The notes beneath the pieces were generated by a model. The model worked only from the letters and a program-made list of their open reading frames with translations. It was not told the origin of the DNA and did not search any database. The translations under genes and the position numbers were made by a program. DNA of 37,660 nt from Eubacteriales bacterium (lineage in GTDB: Bacteria > Bacillota > Clostridia > Lachnospirales > Lachnospiraceae): contig JAUNFZ010000023.1 in assembly GCA_030524785.1 (NCBI GenBank), positions 1 through 37,660 on the forward strand, given 5' to 3'. Shown here piece by piece: positions 23,032 through 32,500 of the stretch (positions are counted from its first letter, which is position 1; each line of letters starts with the position of its first letter).

Positions 23032-23760
23032 CTAACTGTTTTCTATGATATCCCGAATCTTCTGCATCTTAAGATCCAGCTGGGCACTCATCTGCGCACA
23101 TTCCGTAAGCTCTGCGGACGTAAGCGCAGTCAGCTCGTCGGAAAGATTTTTCTTGTAACGAAGCCGATGCTCCAGGTTTGCCCAAAATTCCATGGCGATG
23201 GTTCGAAGCTGCACCTCCACTTTCATCAGCCGTTTTTCATTTTCCAGAAAAATGGGAACCTCAACGATGAGGTGAAGACTGCGGTAACCGTTCTCCTTTG
23301 GAGACGCAATATAGTCTTTTTGCTGAATCAGCCGGATGTCGTCCTGCTTGAGAAGGCAGTCCGCAAGCATATAGATATCATCCACAAATGAACAGATGAC
23401 CCGGACCCCGGCGATGTCGTGTATCGCATCCAGAGATTCGAAAGTGAAGGGAAGGTTCCGGCGGATCAGTTTTTCCTGGATACTTTCCGGCGATTTGATT
23501 CTCGTCTTGATTGTTTCGATGGGGTTGCGCTCGTGGTCCAGAGAAAAGCGCTCGTTTAACACTTTAAACTTTGTTTCAACTTCTAATATCGCACACTGAT
23601 AGCATGACATCAGAGATTTCAATTCTTCGAAAGATTCTCTGGCCTTTAAGATGGAGCCCTCGTCAAACAGACCGGAGAGCTGCTGTGCCAGGGAGGATGC
23701 GTTGCTGCCCGGCAGCAGAATATTTCCTGCCAGTGAATTTGTTAACTGTTTCATATCCAT
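23032..23760 (-). CDS. Small alarmone synthetase, (p)ppGpp synthetase of the RelQ type
   Basis: A 242-residue single-domain RelA/SpoT synthetase without the HD hydrolase, TGS or ACT domains. The synthetase motifs are HDIAGVRVICSFVDDIY (Mg/ATP site), DYIASPKENGYRSLHL (GTP/G-loop) and VEVQLRTIAMEFWANLEH. It would make pppGpp/ppGpp from ATP and GTP/GDP under stress. The first ~70 residues are helical and longer than the minimal RelQ N-terminus. GAGGAAA precedes the ATG at 23760, and a good promoter lies at 23884-23912. It converges on the radical SAM gene with only 37 nt between the stops and no clear terminator. Confidence 0.9.
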   Translation of the reverse strand: MDMKQLTNSLAGNILLPGSNASSLAQQLSGLFDEGSILKARESFEELKSLMSCYQCAILEVETKFKVLNERFSLDHERNPIETIKTRIKSPESIQEKLIRRNLPFTFESLDAIHDIAGVRVICSFVDDIYMLADCLLKQDDIRLIQQKDYIASPKENGYRSLHLIVEVPIFLENEKRLMKVEVQLRTIAMEFWANLEHRLRYKKNLSDELTALTSAELTECAQMSAQLDLKMQKIRDIIENS

Positions 23761-23883
23761 ATTGATTTCCTCTTTTGCTTATTCCTGCGGGCTGCCGCCA
23801 GCGGCTGCACAGGTCAGATTTGATCGGTTCTGTTTTTCGTTTGACGTCGTTTTTTCTGCCAGTAGAAGCCCTCTGATTATTTG

Positions 23884-23912
23884 AGTATAGCGTATTATAA
23901 GATAAAATGCAA
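23884..23912 (-). promoter_or_regulatory. Promoter of the alarmone synthetase gene
   Basis: On the minus strand TTGCAT (23912-23907) and TATACT (23889-23884) have a 17-nt spacer. The start near 23877 gives a leader of about 115 nt before the ATG. Confidence 0.75.
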
Positions 23913-23932
23913 ACATGACTGGCCGCCAGGTT

Positions 23933-25690
23933 TCATGCAGACTGGTAATACAGTTTCAGATATTTTTCCAGCACGGGGAAGGGAGCCGGGCCGACGGAGA
24001 GAACCTGCTTATGAAAATCTTTCAGATCAAATTTTTCAGACCAGTTTTCCATGCAGTAGCTGCGAAGATCGTAAAAGCTTAAACACCCTAGATAATACTT
24101 TAAATAGTTGGCGGGCGATTCTATGATGGCGTCGTAAAGAGCGTCGGCGGCAGAAGGGTTGGCAAATCCCAGCGTTTTTAAGAAGTCTGCCGTTTGTTCT
24201 CTGGTATAGCCCCGGTAATGGATACAGATATCCAGCAGGGAGGAAAGCCCCAACATAACAGAGCGGTTCAGGCGGCGAAAAGCCGCCGCGTTTTGTTCGG
24301 ACTGAGTGTCGGCGGTATAGCAGAAACTTTCCATTTCCACATAGGTGGCCCATCCCTCCGTATATCCTCCGAAACTGAACAGACTGCGCACAGGGTTGAG
24401 GCTGCTGCCGGAGGAGAGATTTTGATACAGATGGCCAGGATATCCCTCGTGGGCCAGCGTTGTGTAAAGCTCCAGAGGAGAGGAAACAGAGGCGTTGTTT
24501 ATGTAAATTACATTGTCGGCAATATTGTCGATGGGCGGTGTCAGATAAAAGGCCGGGCTTAAAAAATTTTCCAGAGACTGGTGTACATATTCGATGCGTA
24601 CATTGGCCTGAGGGCATGCAGGGTAGTTCTCGGATATTTTTTCCTGAAGATCCGCAAGAATTTCGACAGGGTCTGTGGGTATATCAGCGATGGCGTCTGC
24701 GTCGGCGGCAGAAGGGTCGTTGCCAAGAAGCCGGCGGCACTCAGAAATATCATCAGAGAGCTGTTTTCGAATACGTCTTTCGATGGCGTCTACGGGAAGG
24801 TAAGAGCCGACGGCGCTGCGCAGCAGATACTCATAGTAAGATTTTCCCTCGGGAAGCCAGCAGAGACCGTTTGGGTTTTTGCCGCTTCCCTTCAAACTTT
24901 CCAGACCGCTTGCGAGAAGTTCATAAGCGGTGAGAACGTGGATGTCCACCGCCTGCAGATTTCTTTCTCTGTAGGAAGCGCGTTCGCTTTCCGAAAGAAA
25001 ATCAAGTTCCTGGAGCTTTTCATTAAAAATAGTGACAAGAAGATTTTCTTCAGGAACTTTATTTCCAAGGAAACCAATGCACTGGGCAATGATAGCCTCC
25101 GCATTTTTATCGCTCATAAATAGACCGGCCCTGGCCTTTGATTTTTCAAACTGCAGCAGGGAGGCAAAGTAAGTATCCGTCTGTGCAATGAGCGTCAGAT
25201 ATTCTTCGACGTCTTCTTTGTCAAAAAAGGCGTATTCACAAAGCAGGATGGGCAATTGAGCCTGCACGCCGGTGGCCGGGCCCAAAGGCTCCTGGTACAG
25301 GGCATAGGTTCCGGCTTCTGCGGCATTTTCCAGCGCAAGGGAAAGCACATCATAAGTAATGCGGTCGCTCAGAGAGAGACTGTCACAGGAAATATCATAG
25401 AGAATGCTGCGGTAATCGTCCACCGATGGCGAAGCGTCCGGGGCTACCAGGGAAAGATCGGCTGTCTCGCCGAAAGTGACCGGATAATCGGTAATGCCGT
25501 AGTTTTCCGGTTCCTTGAGCGTGTAGTGAAGATTCAGCGTGTTTGAGGTGATTTCATTTTGAAACATGGTTTCGGTAAAAGACTTAAATTCAGCCGCGGC
25601 CGTACGGGCACTGGAATCGCCGCAGTATTTGTATGCGGCGCCAAGCAGAAGGCAGGCGGCGGGGATGAGGGCAAATTTTAATTTGTGCAT
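23933..25690 (-). CDS. DUF885 family protein, probable secreted metallopeptidase-like
   Basis: A 585-residue protein with a hydrophobic N-terminus (residues 4-22) that anchors or exports it; a cysteine follows at about 24 but without a convincing lipobox. The body matches DUF885: the zinc-site-like motif AHEGYPGHLYQ is at residues 413-423, with GYTEGWATYVEME further on carrying a second glutamate. The family resembles gluzincin peptidases such as carboxypeptidase Taq; substrates are mostly unknown. Full-length for the family. The start has GGGAGCTCCC close before the ATG. It is transcribed away from the surface operon, whose promoter lies about 100 nt upstream on the other strand. Confidence 0.85.
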   Translation of the reverse strand: MHKLKFALIPAACLLLGAAYKYCGDSSARTAAAEFKSFTETMFQNEITSNTLNLHYTLKEPENYGITDYPVTFGETADLSLVAPDASPSVDDYRSILYDISCDSLSLSDRITYDVLSLALENAAEAGTYALYQEPLGPATGVQAQLPILLCEYAFFDKEDVEEYLTLIAQTDTYFASLLQFEKSKARAGLFMSDKNAEAIIAQCIGFLGNKVPEENLLVTIFNEKLQELDFLSESERASYRERNLQAVDIHVLTAYELLASGLESLKGSGKNPNGLCWLPEGKSYYEYLLRSAVGSYLPVDAIERRIRKQLSDDISECRRLLGNDPSAADADAIADIPTDPVEILADLQEKISENYPACPQANVRIEYVHQSLENFLSPAFYLTPPIDNIADNVIYINNASVSSPLELYTTLAHEGYPGHLYQNLSSGSSLNPVRSLFSFGGYTEGWATYVEMESFCYTADTQSEQNAAAFRRLNRSVMLGLSSLLDICIHYRGYTREQTADFLKTLGFANPSAADALYDAIIESPANYLKYYLGCLSFYDLRSYCMENWSEKFDLKDFHKQVLSVGPAPFPVLEKYLKLYYQSA

Positions 25691-25793
25691 GGGAGCTCCC
25701 TGTCATCTTTGTTTAATGTATGTCTGATAAAAACAAAGTATGCAGGACATATATACAATAAACGATTTATTTCTATAAAATATGAAAAATGTA

Positions 25794-25822
25794 TTGCAAT
25801 ATGTTTCTGATTGTGGTATAGT
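25794..25822 (+). promoter_or_regulatory. Promoter of the TasA/SipW operon
   Basis: TTGCAA (25794-25799) and TATAGT (25817-25822) with a 17-nt spacer. The start near 25829 gives a leader of about 90 nt before the first ATG, containing a small GGCGGTTCCGCC hairpin. Confidence 0.75.
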
Positions 25823-25920
25823 AAAGAAACTTCATGGAGCAGTTCTGTTCCAACAAAAACTCCGGCGGTTCCGCCAAAGATTCAAATGAAATTCAAGAGA
25901 AAAAAGGAAGGAGCAAACGA

Positions 25921-26427
25921 ATGAAAAACATGATTATTGCCATTTTGGCAGCGGCGCTTCTGCTGGGCGTCGGCGCCGGGATGTCGTATGCGTATCTGTC
26001 AGCGCAGGACAAGGCGCAGAACGATTTTCAGGCTTCCAGCGTAGACATTGGAATTGAGGAGGAATTTGATCCTCCAACAGAGATAATTCCGGGGATGGAG
26101 ATAAAAAAATCTCCCAGAATTATAAGCAGCTCAAAAACAGAGTGCTATGTCCGGGCTATCGTGCGTTTTTCAGACAGCAGCGCGGCAGAAAAATGCGATC
26201 CGCTGCTCATCAACGATGGCTGGGAAAAGAGGGAGGACGGATATTATTACTGGAAAGGCGCTTTAAAGCCCGGTGAGGCAACTGCAGCTCTCTTTGACAG
26301 TATTTTTGTCCGGCAGAATGTCAAAGAAGAAATACCGCCGTTTCAGGTACTTGTCTATGCAGAAGCCGTAAGGTGCAGCGACGCCGGAGAAGAAGATTCC
26401 TGGAAAAAGATGGAGGACTGCGTATGA
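25921..26427 (+). CDS. TasA/camelysin-like surface protein 1 (SipW-type signal)
   Basis: A 168-residue secreted protein. A hydrophobic segment (residues 4-22) is followed by SYAYLSAQDKAQNDFQA, the pattern of SipW-dependent TasA/CalY precursors (small residues, then Ala-Tyr-Phe/Leu, then N-x-F and VDIGIEE). The mature domain is a beta-rich jelly-roll type (SSSKTECYVRAIVRF). GAAGGAGC precedes ATG 25921; an upstream in-frame ATG at 25834 lies in the leader. Such proteins form biofilm fibres in Bacillus. First of four such proteins in this operon; stop overlaps the next start (ATGA). Confidence 0.82.
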   Translation: MKNMIIAILAAALLLGVGAGMSYAYLSAQDKAQNDFQASSVDIGIEEEFDPPTEIIPGMEIKKSPRIISSSKTECYVRAIVRFSDSSAAEKCDPLLINDGWEKREDGYYYWKGALKPGEATAALFDSIFVRQNVKEEIPPFQVLVYAEAVRCSDAGEEDSWKKMEDCV

Positions 26428-27164
26428 AAAAAACGGCGCGCATGGCGGCAATAGCCGTTGCTTTAAGCGTTCTGGGACTGACTTTTGCAGGCAGAACTTT
26501 AAGTTATCTGAGCGGACGGCAGGAAATTACAAATACATTTACTGTGGGAGATCTGGAGCTGGGGCTAAAGGAATCTGAATGGGAACCTGAGAAGGGCGAC
26601 GGTGTCAGTGCAGTGCCCGGCAGCAGTGTGTATAAAAATCCTACGATCAAAAATGTGACTTCATCCAAAAATGGGGAACAGCCATGTTACGCCAGGATGA
26701 TTGTAAAAATTCTGGATGAGAGCGGAAATATCATCACGGATCAGGTCAGGCTCTCGCTGATAAAGACAATGCTCCGGTATGACGCAGGATATACGGGGAC
26801 GTATGACGCAAAGGGAACGGGCACTGCGATTCAGGAGGGACGGATTCCGGGCTACAGTCTGGAGAAAATAGAGGAGCTTCCAATGCTGAATCCTGTGTTT
26901 GAGCTGGACGAGGAGCGTTCTTCCGACGGAGTACTTGTCTGCAATTATAATGGCAGGGACGGCACCGGACTTTTAAGAAACGGCGACTGGGCGGCGCTGT
27001 TCACTGTGCTTGCAGTACCCACAGAGTGGACAAAATCAGAGGTGGATACCGTGGGGGATTTTCAAATCAGAGTTTCTGCAGAGGCTATACAGTCTGCGGG
27101 CTTTGCAGACCGCAGGTCGGCATATCAGGCGCTGGATGCGGAGGTAGAAGCGTATGGACAGTAA
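26424..27164 (+). CDS. TasA/camelysin-like surface protein 2
   Basis: A 246-residue secreted protein with a SipW-type N-terminus: hydrophobic residues 8-24, then TLSYLSGRQEITNTFTVGD. The mature region has the family patterns VYKNPTIKNV, PCYARMIVKI and FQIRVSAEAIQS near the C-terminus. It overlaps the previous gene by 4 nt and the next by 11 nt. No sorting motif or C-terminal anchor is visible, so it is probably released or polymerised outside. Confidence 0.82.
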   Translation: MKKTARMAAIAVALSVLGLTFAGRTLSYLSGRQEITNTFTVGDLELGLKESEWEPEKGDGVSAVPGSSVYKNPTIKNVTSSKNGEQPCYARMIVKILDESGNIITDQVRLSLIKTMLRYDAGYTGTYDAKGTGTAIQEGRIPGYSLEKIEELPMLNPVFELDEERSSDGVLVCNYNGRDGTGLLRNGDWAALFTVLAVPTEWTKSEVDTVGDFQIRVSAEAIQSAGFADRRSAYQALDAEVEAYGQ

Positions 27165-28353
27165 AAAAGGAAGGGCAGTGCTGGCGGTTGTGTTTGCTAC
27201 GGCAATTTTGCTTGGAACGCTGGTATATGGATACTGGAAAACAGAAAAGAGAACGCTCAATATACTGACGATGGCTTCTTACAAAGCGGTTCTTACGGAA
27301 AATTACCAGACGCCCGGCCATGTCGATCCCACACAGCAAATTAAAAAGGAAGTAAGAGTGAAAAATGAGGGCACGGTGGATATTCTGGTGAGGGTATCGG
27401 TGGAAAAAGAATTTGGAGAGCGAAGCGAGAACGGCGAGTTCCGAAAGGACGACAGCCTGAACACAGACGTGATAGAGATCGACTATAACCATACCTGGTG
27501 GGAACAGCGAAAAGACGGCTGGTTTTACTACAAGGACGTTCTGCGGGCCGGTGAAACAGTAAAAGAGCCGTTGATGGAGTCTTACACACTGTCTTCGAAG
27601 GCCGGGAACAGCTATCGCGGAAAGGATGCGCAGATTGTCGTCTGTATGGAATCCATACAGGCGGGAGAGGCTGCTTCAGATCTGTGGAACGTCAGCGTAA
27701 AGGACTTTGATACTGTCTGGAGGGAGGCCTATGAATCGAAGGATGCCCGGATAAAATTTCTGGGGAAGACGGAGGGGTTTCAGGTGGAAGCGGATGGGAC
27801 AGATTTATTTTATGCTTTTAAAAATCTTACGCCCGGGTGCGCAAGGCTTCAGCGCGTGATTGTTGAAAATGCATCTGACCAGCGGGCGGAGCTCTTTCTG
27901 AGGGCGGAGGAAGCCGGCGGGCAGACAGAAAATCAGAAACAGCGAAAGCTTTTGGAACGTTTTATGAATACCTGTGCGCAGATCGAGGTGAGAGAGGGAG
28001 AACGGCTTCTGTATAAAGGACCTGTGAGCGGAACCTCTGAAACAGGTTCTATGAAAGGCGGGATCAGCCTGGGAGAGTTTAACGCGGGAGAGAAAAAAGC
28101 GTTGTCTGTATCCCTGGCCCTTTCCCCTGAGATGGACAATGAGTTTCAAAAACTCACAGGAAAAATAGCGTGGGTCTTTTCCGCCAGAGGTGAAGACGGA
28201 ACGGTCACGGCTTTGGATGTGCCGGTGACAGGAGACATAACGCCTGTTGCCATGTGGGCGGCGCTCTTTGCTGTCAGCGCGGTGTTTCTTGCATTTGCTG
28301 TGTGGATAGAGAAAAAAAGCAGAAAGGATGGGAGCAAAGATGAGATTTTTTAG
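27154..28353 (+). CDS. TasA-like protein 3 with C-terminal sorting-signal-like anchor
   Basis: A 399-residue protein. An N-terminal hydrophobic segment (residues 7-25) and a TasA-like region (KKEVRVKNEGTVDILVRVSV, GWFYYKDVLRAGETV, VVCMESIQAG) are followed by a second beta-rich domain with a NASDQRAELFLRA segment. The C-terminus has PVTGD, then about 20 hydrophobic residues and a basic tail (EKKSRKDGSK), the layout of an LPxTG-type cell-wall sorting signal with VPVTGD at the motif position. It may anchor the fibre to the wall. No sortase gene lies in the window. Confidence 0.75.
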   Translation: MDSKKGRAVLAVVFATAILLGTLVYGYWKTEKRTLNILTMASYKAVLTENYQTPGHVDPTQQIKKEVRVKNEGTVDILVRVSVEKEFGERSENGEFRKDDSLNTDVIEIDYNHTWWEQRKDGWFYYKDVLRAGETVKEPLMESYTLSSKAGNSYRGKDAQIVVCMESIQAGEAASDLWNVSVKDFDTVWREAYESKDARIKFLGKTEGFQVEADGTDLFYAFKNLTPGCARLQRVIVENASDQRAELFLRAEEAGGQTENQKQRKLLERFMNTCAQIEVREGERLLYKGPVSGTSETGSMKGGISLGEFNAGEKKALSVSLALSPEMDNEFQKLTGKIAWVFSARGEDGTVTALDVPVTGDITPVAMWAALFAVSAVFLAFAVWIEKKSRKDGSKDEIF

Positions 28354-28843
28354 CAGGGTGATTACCCTTTTGATTACCGGCTGCCTGATTGCGGCGGCGT
28401 CCGTAGCGATTCCCTTTTTTCTGGGATTTCGTGTTTACGCCGTTATCAGTTCCAGCATGGCGCCTGCAATTTTGCCCGGGGCTGCAGTATATGTGCATCC
28501 GGAAGAATTTGCGGATATCTGTGAAGGCGACATTATCACGTATTCTGTCAATGGCGTAAGTGTAACGCACCGGGTTGTGGAGAAACAGAGTGCAAAGAGA
28601 GCTTTTACGGTAAAGGGTGATGCAAACGATACGCTGGACAGCAGACCGGTACCGTATGAGGATATTATTGGGAAGGTAAAATTCTGCGTGCCATACGCAG
28701 GCTATGCGGCTGAATTGTTTGCCGATCCGGGGAAAAAACTGCTTTTTTGCGGGACAGTCATCTGGATGTACGCAGTGAGGACGATCCTTGGGGATATGAT
28801 GAAAACGAAACAGGAGGAAGCGTGGGAGCGTGAAAATATCTGA
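28340..28843 (+). CDS. sipW: Signal peptidase I, SipW (ER-type)
   Basis: A 167-residue membrane peptidase. An N-terminal helix is followed by the serine motif VISSSMAPAILPG, then GDIITYSVNG, THRVVEK and FTVKGDANDTLD; histidine in THRVV replaces the general-base lysine of ordinary bacterial enzymes, which marks the ER/archaeal/SipW type. A C-terminal hydrophobic segment is present. It should cleave the TasA-like precursors encoded around it. GGGAG lies 5 nt before ATG 28340, inside the end of the previous gene; an ATG at 28328 lacks proper spacing. It overlaps the next gene by 14 nt. Confidence 0.9.
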   Translation: MRFFSRVITLLITGCLIAAASVAIPFFLGFRVYAVISSSMAPAILPGAAVYVHPEEFADICEGDIITYSVNGVSVTHRVVEKQSAKRAFTVKGDANDTLDSRPVPYEDIIGKVKFCVPYAGYAAELFADPGKKLLFCGTVIWMYAVRTILGDMMKTKQEEAWERENI

Positions 28844-29507
28844 AAAAATTATGGGAATTATACTGGCATTGACACTTTTTGCGTCAGCGTCCGGCGCAAC
28901 ATCCGCCTTTTTGACGTCCCGTCCGCAAAGTCTGGAAAATACGGTCACGATGGGCTCCGTGAAAATCCGTCTTGAGGAACCGGCCTGGAAGCAGGAGGCA
29001 GCCCTGGGGCTGGAGGCGGGCGCTTCCGTTCACAAGGATCCTTACGTAGTAAACACCGGAAAAAACAGCGCCTGGATTTTTTTGAAAGTGCTTGTTCCGG
29101 TGAGGACGATTCGCCTGGTGGAGGCGTCCAGCGGGCGGAAAACGGAAGCGAAAAAAACAGAATTATTTTCCTTTAACTCCGGCGAAGAATGGCAGATGCT
29201 GGAGAAAACGGAGACGTCGGAGACGGTACAGTACGTATATGGATACCGGCAGCTCGTGAAACCCGGGCAAAAGACATCGCCATTGTTTGAATATGTGAAG
29301 CTGGCCAATTATCTGGAAGGTGAGTTGTCCGGAGAGATTCTGGCGCTGCCGGTGGAAGCGGCTGCAGTTCAGGATGGGATATGCGGGGAAAACGCCGGCG
29401 TTAAGGAGATTTACGCGGCCCTGGAACAGCAGAACAATACAGGGGAAGACGACCTGCCGTCGCGACAAGGGAGCGGGGGCGATAGCGAAGGAGGAAGGGT
29501 ACAGTGA
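28830..29507 (+). CDS. TasA/camelysin-like surface protein 4
   Basis: A 225-residue secreted protein starting with GTG behind GGAGGAAG. Hydrophobic residues 5-22 are followed by ATSAFLTSRPQSLENTVTMGS, a SipW-type junction. The mature part shows VHKDPYVVNTGKNSAWIFLKV, then YVYGYRQLVKPGQKTSPLFEYV, and ends in a hydrophilic Gly/Asp/Ser-rich tail. No anchor is seen. Its stop overlaps the adhesin gene by 4 nt, tying the two together in expression. Confidence 0.8.
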   Translation: MKISEKIMGIILALTLFASASGATSAFLTSRPQSLENTVTMGSVKIRLEEPAWKQEAALGLEAGASVHKDPYVVNTGKNSAWIFLKVLVPVRTIRLVEASSGRKTEAKKTELFSFNSGEEWQMLEKTETSETVQYVYGYRQLVKPGQKTSPLFEYVKLANYLEGELSGEILALPVEAAAVQDGICGENAGVKEIYAALEQQNNTGEDDLPSRQGSGGDSEGGRVQ

Positions 29508-32500
29508 AAAAGAAAGGTGTTTTTAGGAAAGCAGCTATAATATGCCTGCTGTCCGGAGCGCTGGCGGGAAATACGGCAACGGCAGCATTTACAGAGCCTG
29601 CGTCGGAGCAGTCTGCAGAGCGGGTAACGGAACCGCTTGCGGCTTCGCAGCCGGAAAGCGGCGCGGAAACCGGAGAAGCCCCCGTATCGGAAAACGGTAC
29701 GGAGCCTGTTTCAAACAGCGAAGCGGAGAGTACGGCAGATACGGAAATCTATCCGGCGGATGAGGGTGATACGGAGTCTACGGAGAAAATGCCGGATACA
29801 GAGGAAAACATAAATATAGAAGAAAACACACATACAGAAGAAAGCATAAATACAGAGGAAAGTACAGAGGAGACAGAAACAGGTGCGGAGGGAAACCCGG
29901 AAGAAGCGGAATCTGAAACGGAAGACGGATGGGAGGGAACGGATGAGACCGAACTTTGGGAGACGGATTTCGGGGATGAATTTTTGGAGGAGGAATTGTG
30001 GGATGAAGTGCAAAGCGGCCTGGAAAATGAAACAGAAAGTGAGGCAGGGTCCGAATGTATCTGCGTAGGACAGGAGGAAGCAGCGCTGCTTCATCACTGG
30101 AAATGTCCGGTTTTTACGGAGGAACTGCTTAAGCGCTGCGACTGCGGCCAGATGCTGCCGGATATTCTGGATCATGCCTGGGACTGCGCGGGGGTACTGG
30201 ATGCTTTTGAAGCTGTCTGCAGTGAAGAATGTGATGCCCTCCGGCGGCCGGCTGCCTTTCACTATCACTGCGAGGTATTAAACCGTATTCGTGAGCAGCT
30301 TTGCACCTGCCAGACGCTGGAGACAGACTTTGAGCTTCACGGGGAGGACTGCGGATATCGCATCTATATGGAAGACTGCAGCAGCAGTTTTCAAAGCGTA
30401 GCACAGATGGCGATGGACATCCCGACCAATAGGCTGCCTTACAGCGGAAGCGGTTTTACGGCGGTTACTGCAGATACAAAAACACATTCGGAGTATATGG
30501 CGGTCCGGTTTTATCCCGGAATATCTTCCATGTCGCTTTGGGGGACGCCGGGACAGAATCTTGTAAAGGGCGGGATTACCATTAATGGCACGGCGCAGGG
30601 GGAATACTGGTTTCCCACGGCAAAGGGCCTTAACAATACGTTTGGCGCACGGTATTCAAAGGTGGCCTGGGAGAATGGACAGTGGTATGATTTGCTGATT
30701 ACCGTAGCTGGATATACAGACTCAGTGACAACGAACGATGGAAAAGGCCATACGGCCTATCCGGAGATCGGCTTTTCAAATTCCAGAATACTTTTTTACT
30801 TTTACCGCTGCGGCTTTTTTGTGCTGCGCTGCCAGATCGTGAAGACCGGGACAAGCACGGCGGTAAAAAAGAAAATACGATTAAATATTACGGATATTGA
30901 CGACCTTCAGATGGTGTACTTTAAAGTGAGCGGGGGAGGCACAGCAGATTACAAATATGTAGTGCAAAATTGCGTTGTCAGCCATGATACGGGTAAGGCG
31001 GTGGCTGGTATCAGCGGAATGGAACGCCTGTTGGGCGACGACATTGGACTTGACGATTCCGACCACCGGGGAGATGCAATCTATGAGTTAAATACAAGCG
31101 AGTGCTATCTTGGCGTGGGGTATTCTGACAATGAGCTGGCTTCCTGGAATCTGGTACAAAGCCGGATGCAGGAGGCGGCTTCCGGAACAATCAGGGGCTT
31201 TGCTGTCATAGGGATAAAAACAGATTCAACCATTACGCCGACGGCTCCGGCGACGCCGGTTAAGCATGTATCCAGCGACGGGCAGAACTGGGGATTTTCC
31301 AATGCGCTGGCCTCTGCAAATTCTGAGTATCAATACCGGATTACCCAGTGCGTTCCAATGGAGTTTGACACATATTTTTACGATACATTTGTTTTGTCAG
31401 ACACGCTTCCGGAAGGCGTGGACTACATCGGAGGAGCAGCCGTTGTCCGCGCAGAGGATGGAAGCAACGTCAGCTCCTGGTTTGACTTTAACGCAGAGAA
31501 AGGCGTCATAACAGCCACGGCAAAGGCGAGCGCATTGTCTTCACAGTCGTTCTATGGTTATACGTATTATTTTACGTTCAGAGTAAAACTGAATCCGTCC
31601 AGGCTTACGGCCAGCCAGCAGGGAAACCGTCTGACTTATACAGTGACAAATAAGGCGAAGGCCCGTGTGCGCCACAGGACGGAACAGACAGATACGGCGG
31701 TGGATTCTAACAGTGTGACCACAACGGCGTCTTTTGTCCGGGAAGTGTGCCTGCACGTTACCAAGACAGATAAAGACACGAAGGAAAATATAGACAACGC
31801 AGGTTTTGAAGTGTTTGAGTGGGATGGAAGCGCATATTCCGTAAACAAAGGCAGGCTGACCTATGACAAAGCGGGCGGCTGCTATGTGATGGAGCATATT
31901 GGGCGCACGGCGGCCAACAAGGGGAAATATAAAATAAAGGAGACGCAGATTCCCCGGGGCTACTGCGGGGCCTGGGAACAGGAGTTTCTTGTGCCGGAGA
32001 CGGAGGGCGTGGTGGATTTGTATTATCATGTGACGAATGAGATGGCGAAAGGGACAATCACTGTTCATAAAACGGACGCCAGGGGAAAAGCGCTGCAGGG
32101 AGCCGTATTTGAGATCACAGCCAGAAAGGATGTAACCTCTGTACAGGGAAAGCTTCTGGCAGCGGCGGGCACATCGCTGGGAAAAATCACCAGCGATCAA
32201 AATGGGACTGCAGTAAGCGGACCTCTTTATCCCGGGGAATACCTGGTAACTGAAGTAACTGCGCCAGCGGGGTACGACAGGGAGGAACAGGCCAGGGAAG
32301 TGACGGTCGCCTGGAAAAATGAACTTACGCCAATGGTGAATGTGGAAATCAGCGTTGTCAACCAGCGGGCGTATGCCAAAATATGCCTGATAAAAGAGAT
32401 TGACGCCGGGGATATTGTGTGGGCTCACGGAAATCCAACGTTTACCTTCTGCCTGGAGGGAGAGGATGTGTTAGGGGAGACCCATACGTATTATGAAACC

